Source of the DNA: Phytophthora quininea
Taxonomy: Eukaryota > Oomycota > Peronosporomycetes > Peronosporales > Peronosporaceae
DNA length: 64,000 bases
Assembly (NCBI GenBank): GCA_011947345.1
Contig: JAAVTG010000528.1
Span: 310,001 to 374,000, forward strand
Direction of reading: 5' to 3'
Shown here: in pieces, positions 59,889 to 64,000 of the stretch
Numbering within the stretch: position 1 is the first letter of the stretch
How the letters are laid out: each line of letters opens with the position of its first letter
Position numbers and translations under genes: made by a program
The notes under the pieces: model-generated
Database searches by the model: none
What the model was told of the DNA's origin: nothing
Seen by the model: only the letters and a program-made list of their open reading frames with translations

Positions 59889-61431
59889 GGCTCTCCTCAA
59901 GGAGAGCTCCGGTTTTTGCTATTGTCAACTTCTATTGTGAAATTTGCGAGAAAAGGTGTTTTGTACTCTCGACCAGCATATGACGTACATTAGTTTGTTT
60001 GGTAAATTCACAAGTATTGCTCCGGTTTTTAGCCTCGGGAACTAAAAAGCAATTGTTCTTACACTTGCTGTTTGTATGCTTTAAAAGTATAGTTCCGGTT
60101 TTATTGCTCTCACACCAACCAGTGGTTAGCAACCACCCACTCGTCCTCCTCAAGTCATTTTACGATTTCCAGTGACCAGTCCCCCAAGCCTCAGCCCACC
60201 TCCCCTCCAGCCCCCATGTCCAGCCACCCGAGCCACCACTACGCCCTCCTCCCTACCGAACAGTACGATCTCAACGCCGTCATTGCATTGACAGCGGATG
60301 AGGTGGGGGCTGTGAGGTGGTGGCAAGAAGCAGGCGTCCTGGAGCGGAAGATGTTCTGCCCAGGATGCAGGCAGCTCATGCGCGTCAAAGCGTCGGCTAG
60401 GAAGCCGACGTGGAGATGTAGCAAGAGTAAAAAGCATGAAAACGGTAAAGAAGTCTGTATTAGTATGCTAACAAACACTTGGCTCTCGGGCACGAAGCTG
60501 TCGCTCGGGCAGGTTGCACGCTTGCTGTGCGCCTGGTGCATGCGGTTAAAGCTAGCTCAGATTGCCGAAATCGCCGACGTGTCCGAGACAACGGCGTATG
60601 AGTGGAGCGCTTTCGTGCGCTGCCTGTGCTCAAAGCAACTTCGAAAAGACAGTTTCCAGGTAATTGTGTTTTATTTTACTGTAAGTTTGTATGCTACTAA
60701 TCTTTTTTTTATAGATTGGAGGTGTAGGCCATATTGTCGAAATAGATGAGACTAGCATGAAGAAGAAGAGCAAGTATAAGCGTGGCCGGCAGTACCCTGA
60801 CTACTGGTTGTTTGGAGGTGTAGACCGCTCAACCGGCCAGTGGTTTGCGCGGTTTGTCGATGATGACCGAACGCAGGAAAGCATATTTCCAATCATCCGG
60901 AAATTTATTAAGCCTGGGTAAGTTTTTTTATTTGTTTTGAATATGGAAAAGCGGTTTCTAAAAATCTGTTTCTACAGCACTACAATTCACTCCGATATGT
61001 TCGCGACGTACGTGACTGAAAGGAAAACAAAGCAGGGCACCAGGCTGCGTACTCTAGCCAACAACCCCAAGCTAGCTGACATGAGTTACAACCACAAATA
61101 TGTCAACCACACCGAAAACTACGTTAACCCAGACGACGGCACGCACACAAACACTATAGAAGGCCTGTGGGAAATTCATATCAAGCGCCATATCAAGATC
61201 ATGCACGGTATGAAAAATCCGAATTGAACGGATACATCGACGAGTACATTTGGAGATGCTGGTATTTCCCTAAGAAGGCGTCAACAGCTCAGATCATGAG
61301 TGGGTTAATGCAGCTAATTCAAAAACACGGTTCATAATTTATCATAATACATTTTTCATTAAAATGTTTTCTCGCAAATTTCACAATAGAAGTTGACAAT
61401 AGCAAAACCGGAGCTCTCCTTGAGGAGAGCC
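59889..61431 (+). mobile_element. Merlin DNA transposon, block 4
   Basis: Same insertion as blocks 1 and 2, with five T in the left end (GGTTTTTGC). Confidence 0.9.
60216..61337 (+). pseudogene. Merlin transposase, block 4, frameshifted in exon 3
   Basis: Exons 60216-60659, 60715-60917 and from 60978. A run of five A near 61213, where blocks 1 and 2 have six, shifts the frame after the catalytic Glu (NTIEGLW) and truncates the C-terminus at 61227. It may be a base-calling error. Confidence 0.8.
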
Positions 61432-62158
61432 ACCTTTGGTTCTGCCTCCACTCTCTATTCAGGTCTCGTGGTTTTGGAAAAATTAGCAATCGCCAATCCA
61501 ACTCCGTCGCGAAAGCCTTATGCCATGGGGACCACAATGGGGTCCACATTTGCGTCAGAGCTGGGCACGAGAAGAAACAGTGCTCTACTGTTTCTATCGC
61601 AGCACGTGATCGTCTCACACACTGTTGAATCGTAGGATTTAACGACTTGAGGAAGAACAGCCTTGATCCGACAATGAGGTCTCCAAAGAACATTCTCAGC
61701 ATCACATCGTGGACAACAGGAACAAGAAACTGGCGGAGGGCGAGTATCTGTTGTAACGTAGTATGGATCTGTCGTTGCGGACAGCCAAGCACTTTCATGG
61801 GGTGTGGTTGCACGCTTCTATCAGGCCGCTCAACGAATGAACGAGTGGTGGCGCGAGGTCGAAGGAGCTGCCGTAGGGCGGCACGCTGGAGAAGCAGCAG
61901 AAGGTTGGCAATGATCAATAAAGTTCACTTCGAAACCTACTTCCTTGTGCGCAATCCATTTCTTGCCTCGCTCTTCACTACACCCTTTCAATAGTATAGA
62001 TTTCACTATGCTACTCCTCTACTTGCACCGGATTTATCCGCTGACAGCAAGGTTTGGAAGTTCCCATCGCTAAATGCGACTTCACGCCAGTCAAATCGTG
62101 TGGTTTACACTCGATTCCGCACGAATCGAGTCATATCGCACGACTTCCAACCCGGGAG

Positions 62159-62669
62159 ATGGTTCCTGCTAGTGTTGCTCCCACGCTAACTCAAGAAGAG
62201 AAGTTCCAAGTCAATTTAGAGTGCAGGCGACATCCTACGATGCAGCACGCCGAGGTCATCGAATGGATGTGCGCCACTTTCAAGAAAACTATCAGCATTA
62301 GCACGGTTAGTCAATGGATGCATTCAAAATTGCCGGGCGAAAGCAAGAATTGTCGATGGAGCAACTATGGCAAACAGTCGAAACGCTGAAGATTATTCTG
62401 GGGCCGTCCACAAAGTTATGCTTGATGATTTAGCTCGAATAATGTCCAACATGAACATAAACCAAAGGGTGGAGGAGTATATTGGAGTGGATGCGAGTGA
62501 GGATATCCACGAGCCTCCTGTGGATGATACAGAGACACTGAGCACTTCTGACAGCGAGGAAGACACAGAAGAACCTCCTATACCAGCTTCAGTTGCGTTG
62601 AAGCATTGCTTGGAGTTGTCTGCTTTTCTTTTCAGTGTGCTGGTGATACAAGCCGAGAACAACAAATGA
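62159..62669 (+). pseudogene. pogo-like transposase remnant, block 4
   Basis: Two overlapping pieces as in block 2. It shares EYIGVDAS with block 1, where blocks 2 and 3 have EYIGMDAS. Confidence 0.6.
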
Positions 62670-63065
62670 TCTCGAGCATAACACAATAAGCAAGAATGCA
62701 GTTAGTTCACAGAAGGCGTCGAACACTAACAAATGGAAGGGCTCTTGATCGTTGCAGTGCAGAATGAAAAGTGACCATTGTGATGAAAGCGTGCAGAGCA
62801 TGCCTTCCTAACCTAGCACCTACAGAAGCACTGTTCTAGAACTCTGGAAGTTTCGATATCAACACTCTTGTCTTGCGAGTTGCCTTGTACTGTCTGCGAC
62901 AGAGCAGATCAGCGGCAAATCCTCAACACGAACAACTATAGACATCTTCTTGCAGCCATAACCACACACATGAAATAAAAGCTTCTCCCTCAATTTGACC
63001 GATCCTCTAAGTGAATGGGCCATTTTCAGCGGCCCAAACGCCTGTCAAGTAGAGAGGTGTGACTG
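62670..63065. other. pogo 3' non-coding region, longest version, block 4
   Basis: It holds about 210 bp absent from blocks 1 and 2. The missing segment there is bounded by CGAACA on both sides. No gene seen. Confidence 0.5.
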
Positions 63066-63079
63066 TAAACATCGAGACT

Positions 63080-63806
63080 TCTGTTACGGAATTGCTAACT
63101 GCGATCCGATCTGGCAGCGCCTGTGAGCAAGAGACGGCATTGACCTTCCTCATTCAACCATGCGTCGAGGATGAAAAAGCAACGAAATGTACAGCAACGA
63201 TGGAATCCTGCTGCTACTCGGCTTTGTAAAGAAAGGAGGAAATTGCTTTGGTCAGCTCTGTGTCATGATGGACCGTTTGTGTTGGGCAACAGATACAGAC
63301 TCCATACTGCCGGGAGAAGACTACGAAAAGCAGCAATGTTACCTCCGAGATGCCACCTCAGACGAATGTGCACGTCTTGTTGGTCTACAAAATGGAAACG
63401 ACCAAGAGAAAACAAACTCGGCGGTCTACTGCGCGTGCATTGCTGAAGTCTGCCAACATCACACACTTTGCGAAGCTGGCGTTGTTGACGCGTTGTGCGC
63501 CTTGTCGTTCGCTTAGTAAAGCTGCTGGAAGGGTAGGCTTTTTATCGGGCCACCGAGGGGTCTGGTCTCGGATCGGGTCCCGCTATCTTTCATCCGTAAA
63601 ACGAAGACCAGTCCACGAGTTTGTTTGCTCTGAACACTTCTATCAAGTTTGCGGCTCGTCCTCAACACAAAACTTGCATCCCGATGAATGTCCTTTGAAG
63701 AATATACTGGATAGAGAACCAAACGTGCCCAAGACACGAATGAGTCAAAATATGTGGTTGGAGCGGTTTTGGAGAGCACCATGCCCTGGATTTGAATCTG
63801 ATGCGG
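63080..63806 (+). pseudogene. ARM gene E4, interrupted by Merlin
   Basis: 5' ARM part as in E1, then the MITE-like element (from 63532), cut at 63806 by a second Merlin. It carries more substitutions than E1-E3, several of them C to T. Confidence 0.72.
63532..63806. mobile_element. MITE-like element in E4, cut by Merlin
   Basis: Left end and about 275 bp are present; the right end lies beyond the Merlin insertion and the window. Confidence 0.65.
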
Positions 63807-64000
63807 GGCTCTCCTCAAGGAGAGCTCCGGTTTTGCTATTGTCAACTTCTATTGTGAAATTTGCGAGAAAAGGTGTTTTGTACTCTCGACCAGCATATGA
63901 CGTACATTAGTTTGTTTGGTAAATTCACAAGTATTGCTCCGGTTTTTAGCCTCGGGAACTAAAAAGCAATTGTTCTTACACTTGCTGTTTGTATGCTTTA
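63807..64000 (+). mobile_element. Second Merlin copy, left end only
   Basis: Starts with the Merlin terminal repeat GGCTCTCCTCAAGGAGAGCT and matches 21290 onward to the window end. The 8 bp before it (TGATGCGG) would be the target duplication. The site is empty in blocks 1-3. Confidence 0.85.

Larger units (their letters stand above)
54836..61918 (-). mobile_element. LINE C-terminal fragment interrupted by Copia and Merlin, block 4
   Basis: Pieces correspond to block 1; the right Merlin flank has three T and the left four. Confidence 0.7.
54550..63065 (+). mobile_element. Degenerate pogo-like element, block 4
   Basis: TA-flanked ends as in the other blocks. The helix-turn-helix piece is 62159-62389 and the acidic tail piece 62367-62669. 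Confidence 0.55.
12775..64000. repeat. Tandem array of at least four large blocks
   Basis: The sequence returns to the same order four times, near-identical each time. Equivalent points (end of the SKN1 tail ORF) are at 13097, 31231, 43866 and 51696, giving spacings of 18134, 12635 and 7830 bp. The 18134 spacing equals the 12.6-kb block plus a 5492-bp Gypsy element and its 5-bp target duplication. The 7830 spacing is a block with an internal deletion. All copies are in direct orientation. The array continues beyond the right edge. Confidence 0.92.
51374..64000. repeat. Array block 4 (runs off the window)
   Basis: Complete nest without Gypsy, and a second Merlin in its ARM gene E4. It differs more from the others toward its right end. 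Confidence 0.85.

Noticed and set aside
1..64000. CRISPR array, bacterial operon or RXLR/Crinkler effector genes
   Set aside because: Long repeats here are transposon ends and duplicated blocks. No short spaced repeats, ribosome-binding operon structure, or signal peptide with RXLR or LFLAK motif was seen.

Overview
The window looks like a chromosomal stretch of an oomycete, probably Phytophthora-like. It holds tyrosine-kinase-like (TKL) kinases fused to armadillo (ARM) repeats, a GH16 glucan-synthesis protein of the SKN1/KRE6 type, spliceosomal introns of 55-60 nt, and a dense eukaryotic transposon load: Copia, chromodomain Gypsy, LINE, Merlin and pogo-like elements. The taxonomic assignment is an inference from gene content.

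Region 1 (1-13003) is a cluster of related genes that share one architecture: an N-terminal helical bundle resembling the MLKL/HeLo type, a helical linker, a TKL kinase or pseudokinase domain, and a C-terminal ARM solenoid ending in a short basic tail. Copy A (+, 5' end outside the window) is followed by copy B (-), copy C (+) and copy D (+). B and C start head to head only 59 bp apart. B, C and D carry nonsense codons and frame breaks. Many frame breaks lie at short homopolymers, so real decay and base-calling errors are both possible.

Region 2 (about 12775-64000) is a head-to-tail tandem array of at least four copies of one block, with starts near 12775, 30909, 43544 and 51374. Each block carries, left to right: the end of an ARM gene (E); a minus-strand SKN1/KRE6-type gene ending tail to tail with it; a small unassigned ORF; a nest of transposons; and the next ARM gene E fragment. 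Within the nest, Copia (5-bp target duplication GTCGA) and Merlin (8-bp duplication ACCTTTTG) both sit inside the C-terminal coding region of a minus-strand LINE, and the whole lies between the TA-flanked ends of a degenerate pogo-like element. Blocks 1 and 2 have the full nest. Block 1 also has a 5.5-kb Gypsy chromovirus with identical LTRs. Block 3 lost about 4.8 kb, from mid-Copia to pogo. Block 4 has a second Merlin insertion running off the window end.

The block copies are nearly identical, yet the SKN1 copies carry different lesions: only the block 2 copy has an uninterrupted main reading frame. Diagnostic differences group the blocks inconsistently (1+3/2+4, 1+4/2+3), which suggests conversion or unequal exchange between blocks, or consensus errors in a hard-to-assemble repeat. 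Long-read and read-level checks are the key test for most claims about pseudogenes here.
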